Below, piece by piece: positions 8,280-17,952 of a DNA stretch of 64,000 nucleotides (positions are counted from its first letter, which is position 1; the number at the start of each line of letters is the position of its first letter). Location of the stretch: positions 396,738 through 460,737 of the forward strand of contig JAFXTN010000037.1 in NCBI GenBank assembly GCA_017535785.1, written 5' to 3'. The position numbers were made by a program, and so were the translations under genes. Source of the stretch: Butyrivibrio sp. (GTDB taxonomy: Bacteria > Bacillota > Clostridia > Lachnospirales > Lachnospiraceae). Below the pieces are notes generated by a model, which searched no databases, had not been told where the DNA came from, and saw only the letters and a list, made by a program, of their open reading frames with translations.

Positions 8280-10541
8280 ATGAAAAAGAAAATAGTATCA
8301 TGTATTTTGGCCGTGGCGCTGATCACGTCAGGCTGTTCTTTGGGTAAGGATATCGGTGAAACAAACGGTATATCCATCTCAGGAAACCAAGAGGGAGAGA
8401 ATGCTGGCGTAGATGAGCAAGGACAGACTTCCTCTGAAGACGGCTCACAGCAGAGCGCAGATGTAAACATAAGTGTTTCTGCAGGCCCCACACTTCTTGG
8501 TGATTCTGAAGAAAAGTACTACGACGAAAATCTCGTTCCGCAGATCCCAAGCTACAGTGTAAATGAAGATCTTTCAAATGTTGTTATAAGCTCTCGTCAG
8601 GAATACCATTGGAATCCTGAGCGTGCGAGTGAATATAATGATGTTAACGCTAACAGGGCAGCACTCGCCAAGAATAATTTTGTTGTTATACGCGAGGCTG
8701 ACTGCGAATTCTTTGATGTATACGAAGGCAATCGATATAATCAGACACCTAACTTTATTACGGTCGATTCCCTTATGCACACCTATCACTTGTATTTTTC
8801 ATATCTGATGAAGCAGTGTGAAAAGGGCAAGCTTTCGGATGACCTTAAAACGCTCAGCGCGCAGATGCTTGAAACATCTAAGAAACAGTATGAAGAGTGT
8901 AAAGGCACTGATTTTGAAGGCGCGGCGCTCAGAAACCTTGAGTTCTTCTATATAGGAAGCAAGCTCCTGGATGACGGCGTTTCTGCTCCTGTCAGCGACA
9001 GCTCTTTTGACAGTGTTGTAAACGGCGTGATAGATAAGATAAACAGCGCTGAGGGCATTGAGGTATGCCCGATCACAGAGCTTAATGAGGATTATTCTCA
9101 GTATAAGCCGAGGGGCTACTACGAGGGCGATGAGCAGCTTGAGAAGTATTTCAGAGCTATGATGTGGTACGGAAGAGTTGCATTTGCTCTTGATAAAGAG
9201 GATATGGTGAGAAGTGCGATCCTTCAGAGCATTGCGATAGGCGAAGGCAAGGAAACATGGGAAGAGATCTACAGCATCACTTCATTCTTTGCAGGAAGCT
9301 CAGACGATCCCGGATATGTTCAGATGTCAGAGATAGTAAACAGCTGCTTTGGCGGCAATGACATTGCGTCCGTTAAGGACAATAAAGATGGCTTTAATAA
9401 AGTCATGAGCGCGGTAAAAGAGATTCAGGCTCCCGCGATCAATTCTGTTGCAGTAGAGGACGGAGAAGAGAGTGTTATCCCTTCATACAGATTTATGGGA
9501 CAGAGATTCTCGATCGACGCTGCGATCATGCAGAAGCTTATCTACAGTGCGGTAAAAGAAAACAGCACAGGTGAGAAGCGTATGCTTCCCGATGCTCTTG
9601 ATACGGCTGCGGCACTTGGCTCAGACAAGGCTATGGAGATACTTGAAAGCCAGGGTGCGACGGAATATCAGAATTATAAAGAGAATATGGAGACTGTCAA
9701 AGGCCTCTTTAATAACGATGATCCCGCTATATGGAATGCAAGCCTCTACTCAGGATGGCTCAATACGCTCAGACCTCTCTTTGAAGAGAAGGGCGAGGGA
9801 TATCCTTCATATATGCAGAATCCGGAGTGGACCAAGAAGAACCTTGAGACCTATGCCGGCTCATACGCTGAGCTTAAGCACGACACCATCCTCTATGTGA
9901 AGCAGAACATGGCGGAGATGGGTGACGGCGACGAAGAGACTCTTGATGACAGAGGCTTTGTAGACACACAGCCTGTTGTATTTAGCAGATTTAAATTCCT
10001 TTCAGAGAAGACCAAGGAAGGACTCGATAGATTCGGCATTCTTGATGATCAGAAAAAAGAGGACCTTGATAAGCTTTCTGAGATCGCGGGAACTCTTTTG
10101 ACAATTTCGGAAAAAGAGCTTAAGAATGAGAAGCTTTCCGATGAAGACTATGAGTTTATAAGATGCTACGGCGGATATCTTGAGCACTTCTGGAAAGAAG
10201 CTTCCAATGAGGGCGGAGAATCAGTAACAACCAGTGATCAGGCTCCTTGCCCTATCATCGCCGATATAGCAACAGATCCAAACGGAAGTGTTCTTGAAGT
10301 CGGAACAGGCTTTGCTGACACAATATATGTAGTATTCCCGATCGACGGTGAGCTTCATCTCGGAAGCGGAAGCGTTTATTCGTTCTATCAGTTTGAACAG
10401 CCTATTGACGAGAGACTTACTGATGATGAGTGGAGAGACAGACTTCGTGGCGGACACATGGATGAAAATTGGAACTGGGTTGAAAATTCGAACCAGCCCA
10501 CTTCACCTGATTGGACATCAAGCTACAAAGTAGGACAATGA
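8280..10541 (+). CDS. DUF3160 domain lipoprotein
   Basis: 753-residue secreted lipoprotein. Start 8280 follows AAAAGGAG and opens a type II signal peptide, MKKKIVSCILAVALITSGCS, with the lipidated Cys at residue 20. An acidic Ser/Gly-rich linker reaches about residue 75. The rest is DUF3160: FVVIREADCEFFDVYEGN, NFITVDSLMHTYHLYFSYLM and the C-terminal half with CPIIADIATDPNGSVLEVGTG. DUF3160 proteins are common in clostridia and spirochaetes but have no established activity. Its stop overlaps the CapA-like gene (ATGA), so the two probably act together at the cell surface. Confidence 0.88.
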   Translation: MKKKIVSCILAVALITSGCSLGKDIGETNGISISGNQEGENAGVDEQGQTSSEDGSQQSADVNISVSAGPTLLGDSEEKYYDENLVPQIPSYSVNEDLSNVVISSRQEYHWNPERASEYNDVNANRAALAKNNFVVIREADCEFFDVYEGNRYNQTPNFITVDSLMHTYHLYFSYLMKQCEKGKLSDDLKTLSAQMLETSKKQYEECKGTDFEGAALRNLEFFYIGSKLLDDGVSAPVSDSSFDSVVNGVIDKINSAEGIEVCPITELNEDYSQYKPRGYYEGDEQLEKYFRAMMWYGRVAFALDKEDMVRSAILQSIAIGEGKETWEEIYSITSFFAGSSDDPGYVQMSEIVNSCFGGNDIASVKDNKDGFNKVMSAVKEIQAPAINSVAVEDGEESVIPSYRFMGQRFSIDAAIMQKLIYSAVKENSTGEKRMLPDALDTAAALGSDKAMEILESQGATEYQNYKENMETVKGLFNNDDPAIWNASLYSGWLNTLRPLFEEKGEGYPSYMQNPEWTKKNLETYAGSYAELKHDTILYVKQNMAEMGDGDEETLDDRGFVDTQPVVFSRFKFLSEKTKEGLDRFGILDDQKKEDLDKLSEIAGTLLTISEKELKNEKLSDEDYEFIRCYGGYLEHFWKEASNEGGESVTTSDQAPCPIIADIATDPNGSVLEVGTGFADTIYVVFPIDGELHLGSGSVYSFYQFEQPIDERLTDDEWRDRLRGGHMDENWNWVENSNQPTSPDWTSSYKVGQ

Positions 10542-12049
10542 TGAGATCAACCGGAAAATTGTTTTCTGTAATTAAAAAATATAAATGGCTACTGCTATCC
10601 TTTGGGATAGTAGTAGCTATTTGCGTTGTACTTCTCCTTGTCGGAAATGATCACATCCCTTCCTGGGTCAACTGGAAGGATAAAGAGATCTCTTTTGACA
10701 GTGCTGAAGATGAGGGATATTCAGGAGTAGAGATAAGCTTAAGAAATAAAAAGCTCCGGGTCTTAAATAAAAACGGCGAGATCACCTTTACGTCGGAAAA
10801 GGGCTTTAAAGTGCAGGATGTGTTCGCGACGGACATAGACAGAGACGGCGATAAGGAGATGATAGCTCTTTTGTGGAAACGGGGTAAGTATGGGAAACAC
10901 AGGCCTTTTTGGGTAAAGAGCGATGAAAAGAGCTATTCCCAGCATATCTTTTTATATGATCTAAATCCCGACGGAAGCGTTGCGCATAAATGGGGCGCGT
11001 CTGAGATCGGAGTGGATGCGCTCAACATGAAAGTCATGGAGAAGAATGCTTCGATCCTTCTTATCGAGGACAAAGACAAAAAGTGTACGCTTTGGACCTG
11101 GGAAGGCTGGGGGCTTAAGAATATCGAAAACGAAGTCAGCGTAGCGGCGTTCGGAGATAATCTCATCCATGAGCCGATTTATGAGCATGCGAGAAACGTT
11201 GAAGACGGAAGCTTTGACTTCTTGTATGAGCCGTTTATCAAGGAGATACAGGACGCGGATATCGCGGCTTTAAACGCTGAAACGGTGCTTGTCGATAACG
11301 AGTCTATGGTCGGAGGCTATCCAAGCTTCGGCTCTCCCTTGGAAGTCGGAGAAGCTATCAAAAAAGCAGGCTTTGATGTAGCGTCATGTGCCAACAATCA
11401 TGTGCTCGACAGGGGACTTACGGGAATCGATATCACAACTTCTTTTTACAAGGACAACGAGATAACCTGTGTGGGCATTCAGAGTAGCGATGATGCAGAT
11501 TACAGGCCGTATGAGATCATCAGTAAAAACGGGATAAGGATAGCGCTGTTTTCATATACCTATGGAACAAATGCAGGCGATATCTCTAAGGATCACCCAA
11601 ATGTGGTGCATTATCTTCCAAAGTACATAGAAGCATCGGAGCAGGACAGTAGCAACAATAAGCTTTCGGATGATGCGGATAAGCTTGTAGAAGATCTTAA
11701 GTCTGCGAGGGAAGAAGTTGATTTCGTGATAGTATTTGCGCACTGGGGAGAAGAATATAACAAGGAGATAACTAAGGAGCAGGAGTGGTATACGAAGCTC
11801 TTTGCCATGGGAGGCGCGGATGTTATCTTAGGCTCGCACCCTCATGTCGTTCAGGAGACTAAGATGGTTGAAAGACCTGACGGAGGAGATATGCTTGTTT
11901 ATTACTCTCTTGGAAATTTCAGGGCCGTGCAGGGGCAGAGCGAAGATACCAAGAAGGGTGCCGAGGCTTATTTTACCATCGGATATTCTTTTGACGGTGT
12001 GGAGATACTAAACTACGAGACCAAAGAGATAGATGCATATTGGAAATAA
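10538..12049 (+). CDS. CapA-family (poly-gamma-glutamate synthesis type) metallophosphatase-like protein
   Basis: Membrane-anchored protein of about 503 residues. One helix (about residues 19-38) is followed by an extracellular region of about 150 residues containing VFATDIDRDGDKEMIALLW, a calcium-binding FG-GAP-like strand. The CapA/PGA_cap domain follows: VAAFGDNLIHEPIY, DIAALNAETVL, PSFGSPLEVGEAIKKAGFDV, CANNHVLDRGLTGI and VILGSHPHVVQETKMV, with the metal-binding Asp, Asn and His residues present. CapA proteins take part in poly-gamma-glutamate export, but many homologues act elsewhere at the envelope. Start: two adjacent ATGs at 10538 and 10541, coupled to the preceding stop. No capBC genes are nearby, so polyglutamate synthesis is not implied. 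Confidence 0.88.
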   Translation: MMRSTGKLFSVIKKYKWLLLSFGIVVAICVVLLLVGNDHIPSWVNWKDKEISFDSAEDEGYSGVEISLRNKKLRVLNKNGEITFTSEKGFKVQDVFATDIDRDGDKEMIALLWKRGKYGKHRPFWVKSDEKSYSQHIFLYDLNPDGSVAHKWGASEIGVDALNMKVMEKNASILLIEDKDKKCTLWTWEGWGLKNIENEVSVAAFGDNLIHEPIYEHARNVEDGSFDFLYEPFIKEIQDADIAALNAETVLVDNESMVGGYPSFGSPLEVGEAIKKAGFDVASCANNHVLDRGLTGIDITTSFYKDNEITCVGIQSSDDADYRPYEIISKNGIRIALFSYTYGTNAGDISKDHPNVVHYLPKYIEASEQDSSNNKLSDDADKLVEDLKSAREEVDFVIVFAHWGEEYNKEITKEQEWYTKLFAMGGADVILGSHPHVVQETKMVERPDGGDMLVYYSLGNFRAVQGQSEDTKKGAEAYFTIGYSFDGVEILNYETKEIDAYWK

Positions 12050-12074
12050 GGAAATAAAGGGCATAAAAAGGTCA

Positions 12075-12110
12075 TAAAAAGGGCGCCGCATGAGAAATTC
12101 ATGCGACGCC
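12075..12110 (-). terminator. terminator of the chemoreceptor gene at 12117
   Basis: Minus-strand stem GGCGTCGCATGA / TCATGCGGCGCC (one mismatch, 5-base loop) followed by TTTTT, 7 bases beyond the chemoreceptor stop. Confidence 0.75.
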
Positions 12111-12116
12111 TTAAGT

Positions 12117-13910
12117 TTAGTTCTGTTCGCTCGGAAGCTGAACCTTGAAGTATTTAACGTTGGTTGTGAGCTCTTCTGCAATCTTCTGAAGATCCTGAGC
12201 CTGTTCAACAACTGATTCCATATTGGTATCAAGTTCCATGAGAGAAGCGCTTGTCTGCTGAGTTGAAGCGGCATTCTCTTCGGAGATACTTGAAAGAGAT
12301 TCAACGGAGCTAAGGATGCTGTTCTTGTCGGAACTCATCTGTTCAACGAGAGAAGCGATGTGCTTGTTGCCTTCTTCTGTCTCTTTGAGGAGCTGAAGCA
12401 TCTGATCGAAGGATTCGCTCATTTCCTCAAGGGCAGCAGCCTCATTGGTCGTAGCTTCCTTGATGCTCTCTGTGAGCTCTTTATTGGTATTGGAATAATC
12501 TGTAATGGTTGAGAGCATGTTGGTGATCTCTCCCGCGAGATTATTGGTATCGCCTGCAAGGTTCTTGATGTTATCAGCAACAACAGAGAAACCTCTTCCC
12601 GCTTCACCTGCTCTTGCAGCCTCGATAGAAGCGTTTAGAGCAAGGAGGTTGGTCTGGCTTGCTATTGAAATGATAGACTCGGCTGCGGTAGAGATCTGCT
12701 CAACAACGTTAGCAGTCTCGTTAACGGACTCAGCAACCTTGGTAGCCATCTCATCTGTCTTCTGATCCTGGATCTTGATCTGCTCAAGCTGGTCCTTAAC
12801 CTTAGAGGATTCGCCGTATACAAGGCGTCCTTTTTCAAGGTTCGAATTAGCGGATTCAAGAACGCTCTCAACTGAAGAACCGATATTGATCGTAATTGAA
12901 GATGTACTCTGAACATCCTGTGCCATTGCCGTTGCGCCGGAAGCAAGATCGTTGACTGCAGAGCTTATGTCTGTAGTTGTTCTCTGTGAACTTGCGATCG
13001 AATCCTTTGCAAGCTCGGCCTTGCTGTTTACGGTGTCGGCGTGATCTATGACTTTAACGAGGGCGTTTCTGAGTTCGTGACGCATTCCTTCAAGTGCAGA
13101 TCCTATCTTATTAAAGTCTTTTACAATACTTGTAGGATAGATCTTGGTAACAAAGTCACCTGAAGCAACTCTTTCAACGGACTTGGTTATCTTCTTAAGG
13201 CTGTTGACTATGTTGATGAGCATAACGAATGTGAATAAGAGTAGTAAAGCCGCGATGATACCGAAGATCATTGAGCTTGCAACTATCTTCTTGGTAATAT
13301 TGACCTTATTTATGCCCTTTTCTTCCTGAGCCCATATTTCAGCGATATCAACCATACCGTTAAGGGCATTTCTTGCGGCATCAAAGTTATCGGAGAGTCT
13401 CTTTATCTCGCCGGAACCTGCGTTATATTCCTCGCCGCTGAGCAGTGTGTTCTTGTAGTCATCCTGCCAAGCCTGAAAATATGTATTGAAAGTTTCATGT
13501 AACTGTGAAAATGTCATGCCATCCTCGGAAGTGATGCCATTATATAGATAAGCATCCTTCTGGGCGAGAGCAGTTGCTTCATCTACTCTTTGCGCAGTCT
13601 CATCTATATTAGTCGCAACATCTTCCATATAACCGGTAAGAGCGGACATGCTGGCATACTTAAAGTTGGCAATGTATCTGGTTATAGAAAGCATTGCCTG
13701 ATGCATATCTCTGTCAGCATTAATGAGATCCGAATTGATCGTGTAGAGCATATCATAATACATCTCTTCATCACTCTTGTTAATGCTTGTCATCTGAACA
13801 TTGCTGAAAATGATACTTGCTATAAGTGCAATGATAAGAGGAAATGTGATAAGAAGTAAGATGGTGGACATGCCGGCACGAAAACCTGAATTCCTTTTCT
13901 TCTCTTTCAT
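12117..13910 (-). CDS. methyl-accepting chemotaxis protein
   Basis: Complete 597-residue chemoreceptor. Membrane helices lie at about residues 14-36 and 212-236, framing a mostly helical sensor region of about 175 residues (four-helix-bundle type). A HAMP domain follows, then the cytoplasmic coiled coil with the tip [24 protein letters not shown]-like sequence. The tail [18 protein letters not shown] has no CheR-binding pentapeptide. A sigma-28-type promoter lies just upstream, which links it to the flagellar regulon. The ligand is unknown. Confidence 0.96.
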   Translation of the reverse strand: MKEKKRNSGFRAGMSTILLLITFPLIIALIASIIFSNVQMTSINKSDEEMYYDMLYTINSDLINADRDMHQAMLSITRYIANFKYASMSALTGYMEDVATNIDETAQRVDEATALAQKDAYLYNGITSEDGMTFSQLHETFNTYFQAWQDDYKNTLLSGEEYNAGSGEIKRLSDNFDAARNALNGMVDIAEIWAQEEKGINKVNITKKIVASSMIFGIIAALLLLFTFVMLINIVNSLKKITKSVERVASGDFVTKIYPTSIVKDFNKIGSALEGMRHELRNALVKVIDHADTVNSKAELAKDSIASSQRTTTDISSAVNDLASGATAMAQDVQSTSSITINIGSSVESVLESANSNLEKGRLVYGESSKVKDQLEQIKIQDQKTDEMATKVAESVNETANVVEQISTAAESIISIASQTNLLALNASIEAARAGEAGRGFSVVADNIKNLAGDTNNLAGEITNMLSTITDYSNTNKELTESIKEATTNEAAALEEMSESFDQMLQLLKETEEGNKHIASLVEQMSSDKNSILSSVESLSSISEENAASTQQTSASLMELDTNMESVVEQAQDLQKIAEELTTNVKYFKVQLPSEQN

Positions 13911-13951
13911 GGAAATACCCCCGTATTCATAAAAAAGTGGTGTTTATACAA

Positions 13952-13978
13952 TTATCGGCTATTTTTTATAAAAAGTTA
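13952..13978 (-). promoter_or_regulatory. sigma-28 (flagellar) type promoter of the chemoreceptor gene
   Basis: On the minus strand TAAC, 15 bases, then GCCGATAA, close to the sigma-D/FliA consensus TAAA-N15-GCCGATAA, about 42 bases upstream of the start codon. Confidence 0.7.
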
Positions 13979-13992
13979 ATAGGTTTCATGCA

Positions 13993-16692
13993 TTATTTAT
14001 TTATCTTTTCTCTGATCTGTTCATTCGTAGCTTCGATCTCTTCCCACAATTCCCGCGCCGACATCCTGATAGCGCCCGATCCGAACACGATGATCTGCTC
14101 GATAGCGTCGGAAGTTGCGACTTTGACGCGGTATTTTTTACTTATGATATGAGCGGCTTTTTCTATGTACTGATCCGCGGTCTCGGCTTCTTTTGTATAA
14201 ATGACAGTGAGATTGCCCTGCTTCTCGACGTGCTCCTTGCCGCCGCGAACCCTGTAGGCGTCAAATACCAGGATGAGTTCCTCTCTACGGTAGCCCTGGA
14301 AATTGGACAAGATATCGATAAGAGAATCCCTGGCCGCCTTGATGTCGGTCATTGCGAGGTCTTTTAGCTTAGGAGAAGCATAGATAATATTGTATCCGTC
14401 TATCAAAAGAAATTCCTTATTCGGATCTTCGTCCTTCTTGCCCTGATTGCTGTGCTTTTTCTCTTTTTCCTGCTCAACTTCATAATCCCTTACGCTTTCA
14501 TCCGGGGTAAAAGAGCTTTCGTCAAATTCCGTTTTGGAGTTTCCGACTCTGGGCTTTACCTTTCCGTAGGTCCTTTCAAAGATAGCCTTGAGCTCATCCT
14601 CCGCAGCAAAGTAGTCTTTTTGCTTCTCGGAAAAAGAGCGGGTATCTTCCTTGGATTCTCTTCTTGCCTGAAGCTTGCGAAGAGCCTCCATATCTATGTT
14701 GTCGACAAGATCCGTTGAAGCGCTGTTTGAAGAATCCTTGCTCCAGCCGGTGTCTACGTGCATGTGCCCTCTGACTTCATCCCAAGGAATGATCGTAGCA
14801 GCTCCGTGCTGGCAAAAAACAGAAGATGACGGATTATCCGTATCAAGATCGGGATAGTAGTCATATTCTTCGAGAACTTCCTCAGTGTTGTGGCAGGGGC
14901 TGTAGCCGCTGAGCGTTGTGAAGATACGTCCCTCGCCGTGAGTGTAGGATGACAGCTCCTGAGCGTAATTTCCAAGGCAAGCCACAGGGACTGTACCTGT
15001 TATCACGGAAAAAGAGCCTTCTATGGTAGGAACAGATACGGTGCCGTTCATTCGTTGCATGTCATTGAGGGCACGTCCCACGCTGTCTCCGGGGATCTCA
15101 AGTCTGTATTCGAGAATCGGTTCGAGCAAAACAGAATCGGCCTGCATAAGTCCCTGCCTTACGGCTCTGTAGGTGGCCTGTCTGAAATCGCCGCCCTCTG
15201 TGTGCTTTTCGTGAGCTCTTCCTGCGATGAGTGTGATCTTTACATCAGTAAGCTCGGAACCTGTGAGGACTCCGAGATGCTTTTTTTCCGCAAGGTGAGT
15301 GAGGATGAGCCTCTGCCAGTTGAGCGCAAGCTCATCTGTACTACAATTACTGTCAAAAGAGATCCCGCTTCCGGGTTCTGTCGGCTCAATAAGAAGATGC
15401 ACTTCGGCATAGTGGCGGAGCGGCTCAAAGTGGCCTACGCCTTCGACGGGGCCTGCGATAGTTTCTTTATATACGATGTGCGCAGGTCCAAAGTCTGCGT
15501 CTATATCAAATCTTGTCTTTAATATATGGCGAAGGATTTCCTTTTGAACTTCGCCCATTACACGAACCTCTATAGATTTAGTCTCTTCCGAGAAAGAAAC
15601 GCGGAGCATGGGCTCCTCTTCCTCGAGATTTTTAAGGTCGTTGTAGACGGTGATGGGATTGATATCCTCGGGAAGTAGAAGTGCGCAGGAAAGGATCGGA
15701 TGAAGGACCTCCGATACAGTGTCGCCTTCAAGGCTTCCAAGGCCTGCTCCGGGAGAAGTACTCTTTAATCCCGTGACAGAACATATCATTCCGGCTTCCG
15801 CGGTTTGCACCGCTTCAAATTTATCACCTGCGTATATCCTTATCTGATCGACCTTATCATCGCCGATGACATCTCTTACGTGAAGAGTTCCGCTTGTTAT
15901 CTTCATGTGAGTCAGTCTGTTTCCCGAAGGATCACGGCTTATCTTAAATACTCTGGCACCGAAGGGGGCATCGGCCACAGCTTTTCCTTCTGATGATCCG
16001 GAGCCGGTACCTATGAACGGAGCAAGCTCCGATACGAGATCCATAAGCTCTTTTACCCCTTCCGATCTAAGGGCGGAGCCAAAGAGAATGGGGAAGCATT
16101 CTCTGTTTTTTACAAGAGTGTAGACGTCGGATTGCTCTATCTTTTTCCCATTTAGATAATCTGAGAGAAGCGCTTCATTACACATGGCGAGCTCTTCCCG
16201 GATATCGTGATCGTCAATACCGCTACTTAGATCAATGCATGATGAAGAAAGCGAAGACCTTATATCCTCAAGGCAGCGCTCTTTGTCAGCAAGTGGCTGA
16301 TCCATCTTATTTACGAATATGACTGTTGGAATGTTGTAGTGCTTAAGAAGCTTATACAGGAGCTTTACCTGTCCCGTCACGCCGTCTGCGGCGCTTATCA
16401 TAAGGATAGCGATATCAAGCACCTGAAGCGTTCTCTCCATCTCCGGAGAAAAATCGGTATGACCCGGAGTGTCGAGAAGATCGAATCTGGTTTCGTTATA
16501 TTCAAATACAGCCTGCTTGGAAAAGATGGTTATCCCGCGGGCTCTTTCAAGTTCGTATGTGTCAAGAAAAGTGTCCTTGTGGTCGACTCTTCCTGCTTTT
16601 CTGATGGCTCCGGACAAGAACAGTATCGCTTCGGAGAGCGTCGTCTTTCCGGCATCAACGTGGGCCAGTATGCCCATTGTCAGGTTGTGCAT
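13993..16692 (-). CDS. Tet(M)-like EF-G-type GTPase fused to a C-terminal Rae1/YacP-like NYN nuclease domain
   Basis: 899-residue cytoplasmic translation GTPase. All G motifs are present: AHVDAGKTTL, RARGITIF, DTPGHTDF, NKMDQ and GSAL. EF-G/Tet(M) domains II-V follow, with VYKETIAGPVEGVGHFEPLRHYAEVHL and SGYSPCHNTEEVLEEYDYYP. A charged linker (about residues 665-760) leads to an NYN domain (about 761-899) closely resembling Bacillus YacP/Rae1: FLLIDGYNIIYASPKLKDLA, ELILVFDAYRV, YTKEAETADQYIEK, VATSD and IRMSARELWEEIE. Rae1 cleaves mRNA in the ribosomal A site. The start at 16692 (MHNLTMG) follows GGAAGGA; an in-frame ATG 33 bases upstream lacks a site. Chromosomal context argues for a housekeeping or stress role, not acquired tetracycline resistance. 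Confidence 0.9.
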   Translation of the reverse strand: MHNLTMGILAHVDAGKTTLSEAILFLSGAIRKAGRVDHKDTFLDTYELERARGITIFSKQAVFEYNETRFDLLDTPGHTDFSPEMERTLQVLDIAILMISAADGVTGQVKLLYKLLKHYNIPTVIFVNKMDQPLADKERCLEDIRSSLSSSCIDLSSGIDDHDIREELAMCNEALLSDYLNGKKIEQSDVYTLVKNRECFPILFGSALRSEGVKELMDLVSELAPFIGTGSGSSEGKAVADAPFGARVFKISRDPSGNRLTHMKITSGTLHVRDVIGDDKVDQIRIYAGDKFEAVQTAEAGMICSVTGLKSTSPGAGLGSLEGDTVSEVLHPILSCALLLPEDINPITVYNDLKNLEEEEPMLRVSFSEETKSIEVRVMGEVQKEILRHILKTRFDIDADFGPAHIVYKETIAGPVEGVGHFEPLRHYAEVHLLIEPTEPGSGISFDSNCSTDELALNWQRLILTHLAEKKHLGVLTGSELTDVKITLIAGRAHEKHTEGGDFRQATYRAVRQGLMQADSVLLEPILEYRLEIPGDSVGRALNDMQRMNGTVSVPTIEGSFSVITGTVPVACLGNYAQELSSYTHGEGRIFTTLSGYSPCHNTEEVLEEYDYYPDLDTDNPSSSVFCQHGAATIIPWDEVRGHMHVDTGWSKDSSNSASTDLVDNIDMEALRKLQARRESKEDTRSFSEKQKDYFAAEDELKAIFERTYGKVKPRVGNSKTEFDESSFTPDESVRDYEVEQEKEKKHSNQGKKDEDPNKEFLLIDGYNIIYASPKLKDLAMTDIKAARDSLIDILSNFQGYRREELILVFDAYRVRGGKEHVEKQGNLTVIYTKEAETADQYIEKAAHIISKKYRVKVATSDAIEQIIVFGSGAIRMSARELWEEIEATNEQIREKINK

Positions 16693-16822
16693 AATAATAC
16701 ATCCTTCCGTAAAAACAAATGGCATCTTTTATTATGCATTATATCGGGCAGGGTAGTAAACAATTATTGCGGAAAGCGTGATTATAGCCCGAAGTATCTT
16801 GAAAAAAGAGGTGCGGAAGTGT

Positions 16823-16853
16823 AAAATTATTGAAATACTATATCAATAATTTT
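16823..16853. promoter_or_regulatory. inverted repeat in front of the zinc-ribbon gene
   Basis: Perfect 11-bp arms AAAATTATTGA and TCAATAATTTT around 9 bases, ending directly at the AGGGGGT ribosome binding site of the gene at 16868. It could be an operator or an AU-rich 5' hairpin; I cannot tell which. Confidence 0.45.
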
Positions 16854-16867
16854 AGGGGGTACATTTA

Positions 16868-17410
16868 ATGAAAACATGTCCTAATTGCGGCACACAGATG
16901 GCCGATGAAGCTAAATTTTGCGAGAGCTGCGGCGTAAGTCTTGAGCAGAATAATGCAGGAGCTCAGGCAGCACAGCCTGTAGATAATAATCAGGGCGCTC
17001 CTATGAACGGTCCCGCACCTGTGCCTATGCAGCCGGTAGCACCTCAGTACAACGGATATCAGCAGTACTACGATCCCAAGGATCACACAGCTGAATTTGA
17101 TCCCAGAGATATCGCAGACAATAAGTTTTTTGCTACATGTGCATATCTTTTTGGAATATTCGGGATCATCATTGCGCTTATCGTAAACAACTCATCTTTT
17201 GCAAGATTCCATGCAAAGCAGGCTGTTAAATATGAGATCTGCGCGCTCGTGGTTCTTATCCCGATGATCATTCCTTTCCTTGGATGGTTTATTTCAGGAT
17301 GTTGTTTCCTCGCATTGTTTGTAGTAAAGATCATTGCGATCGTAAATGTTCTTAAAGGAAAGGCTGTAGAGCTTCCTATCATCAGCGAGATCGGATTCTT
17401 AAAGGGCTGA
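16868..17410 (+). CDS. zinc-ribbon membrane protein (DUF4870-like tail)
   Basis: 180-residue protein. A zinc ribbon opens it: CPNCGTQMADEAKFCESCG, two CxxC knuckles at about residues 4-22. A Gln/Pro/Ala-rich linker runs to about residue 65. The C-terminal part has helices at about residues 82-103, 118-137 and 140-158 separated by NNSSFARFHAKQAVKYE, a segment typical of DUF4870/TM2-like small membrane proteins. Function is unknown; such proteins are common in clostridia. The start follows AGGGGGT by 7 bases, and a terminator lies directly after it. Confidence 0.85.
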   Translation: MKTCPNCGTQMADEAKFCESCGVSLEQNNAGAQAAQPVDNNQGAPMNGPAPVPMQPVAPQYNGYQQYYDPKDHTAEFDPRDIADNKFFATCAYLFGIFGIIIALIVNNSSFARFHAKQAVKYEICALVVLIPMIIPFLGWFISGCCFLALFVVKIIAIVNVLKGKAVELPIISEIGFLKG

Positions 17411-17438
17411 TGCGTTTATAAGAATATGACTTATATTC

Positions 17439-17473
17439 CCGGTTCTTCTTAATGAAAGAAGAGCCGGTTTTTT
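17439..17473 (+). terminator. terminator after the zinc-ribbon gene
   Basis: 12-bp stem CCGGTTCTTCTT / AAGAAGAGCCGG (one G-U) followed by TTTTTT. Confidence 0.85.
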
Positions 17474-17952
17474 GATTATCTGATAACAGGAAAACGGTGC
17501 AAAGTAAACTTCTTATGACTTTCTTAAGATTTGCGGCAGACTTTCTTAAGTTTGGACTAAAGCTATTTACATTGCTTTTTTGCGGTGATAATCTACGCTC
17601 ATCGGAAACGTGAACACGACAACCTGTTTTTACATATCATCACGTCGCGCAGGACGATCGTTCTGCATTGCTCATTTTCGGAGCAATTTTCCAGACACCA
17701 GCTTGTACGGATTCATCTTGGCAACCTGTTTTAGAATACTTGTTTACTTACACATCTATGCGCGGGTGTGGGATTCCCGACGCTCTTTCGTTCCGGAAGG
17801 CCTTGGCAGGGCGGATAAACTGCCGGAGCTTACTGTGAATGTCTATAAATCCTACAAGTTGGTGAATAATAAAAAATCTTTTCAGACCGAAATCCTGATG
17901 ATATCATAATGGTAAAAAGAAGACCATTATTATGTCTTGAGAGATTTTGGGT
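17474..17952 (+). other. gene-free upstream region of the sigma-factor operon
   Basis: No convincing gene. It holds a 12-bp direct repeat GACTTTCTTAAG at 17517-17528 and 17539-17550 (period 22 bp), a terminator-like hairpin ATTGCTC / GAGCAAT plus TTT at 17667-17690, two copies of CAACCTGTTTT (17620 and 17722), and the inverted repeat ATAATGGT / ACCATTAT at 17906-17930. The spacing suggests regulation, perhaps with a small RNA ending near 17690. The open frame 17610-17909 lacks a usable ribosome binding site. Confidence 0.4.

Noticed and set aside
13993-16692. Acquired tetracycline-resistance gene on a mobile element
   Set aside because: The protein is much longer than Tet(M), has a Rae1-like tail, codon use like its neighbours, and no transfer or recombinase genes nearby.
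17610-17909. A 99-codon open frame between the zinc-ribbon and sigma factor genes
   Set aside because: It starts with GTG only 3 bases after a GGAAA stretch, has codon and residue use unlike the neighbours, and crosses a terminator-like hairpin and repeats.
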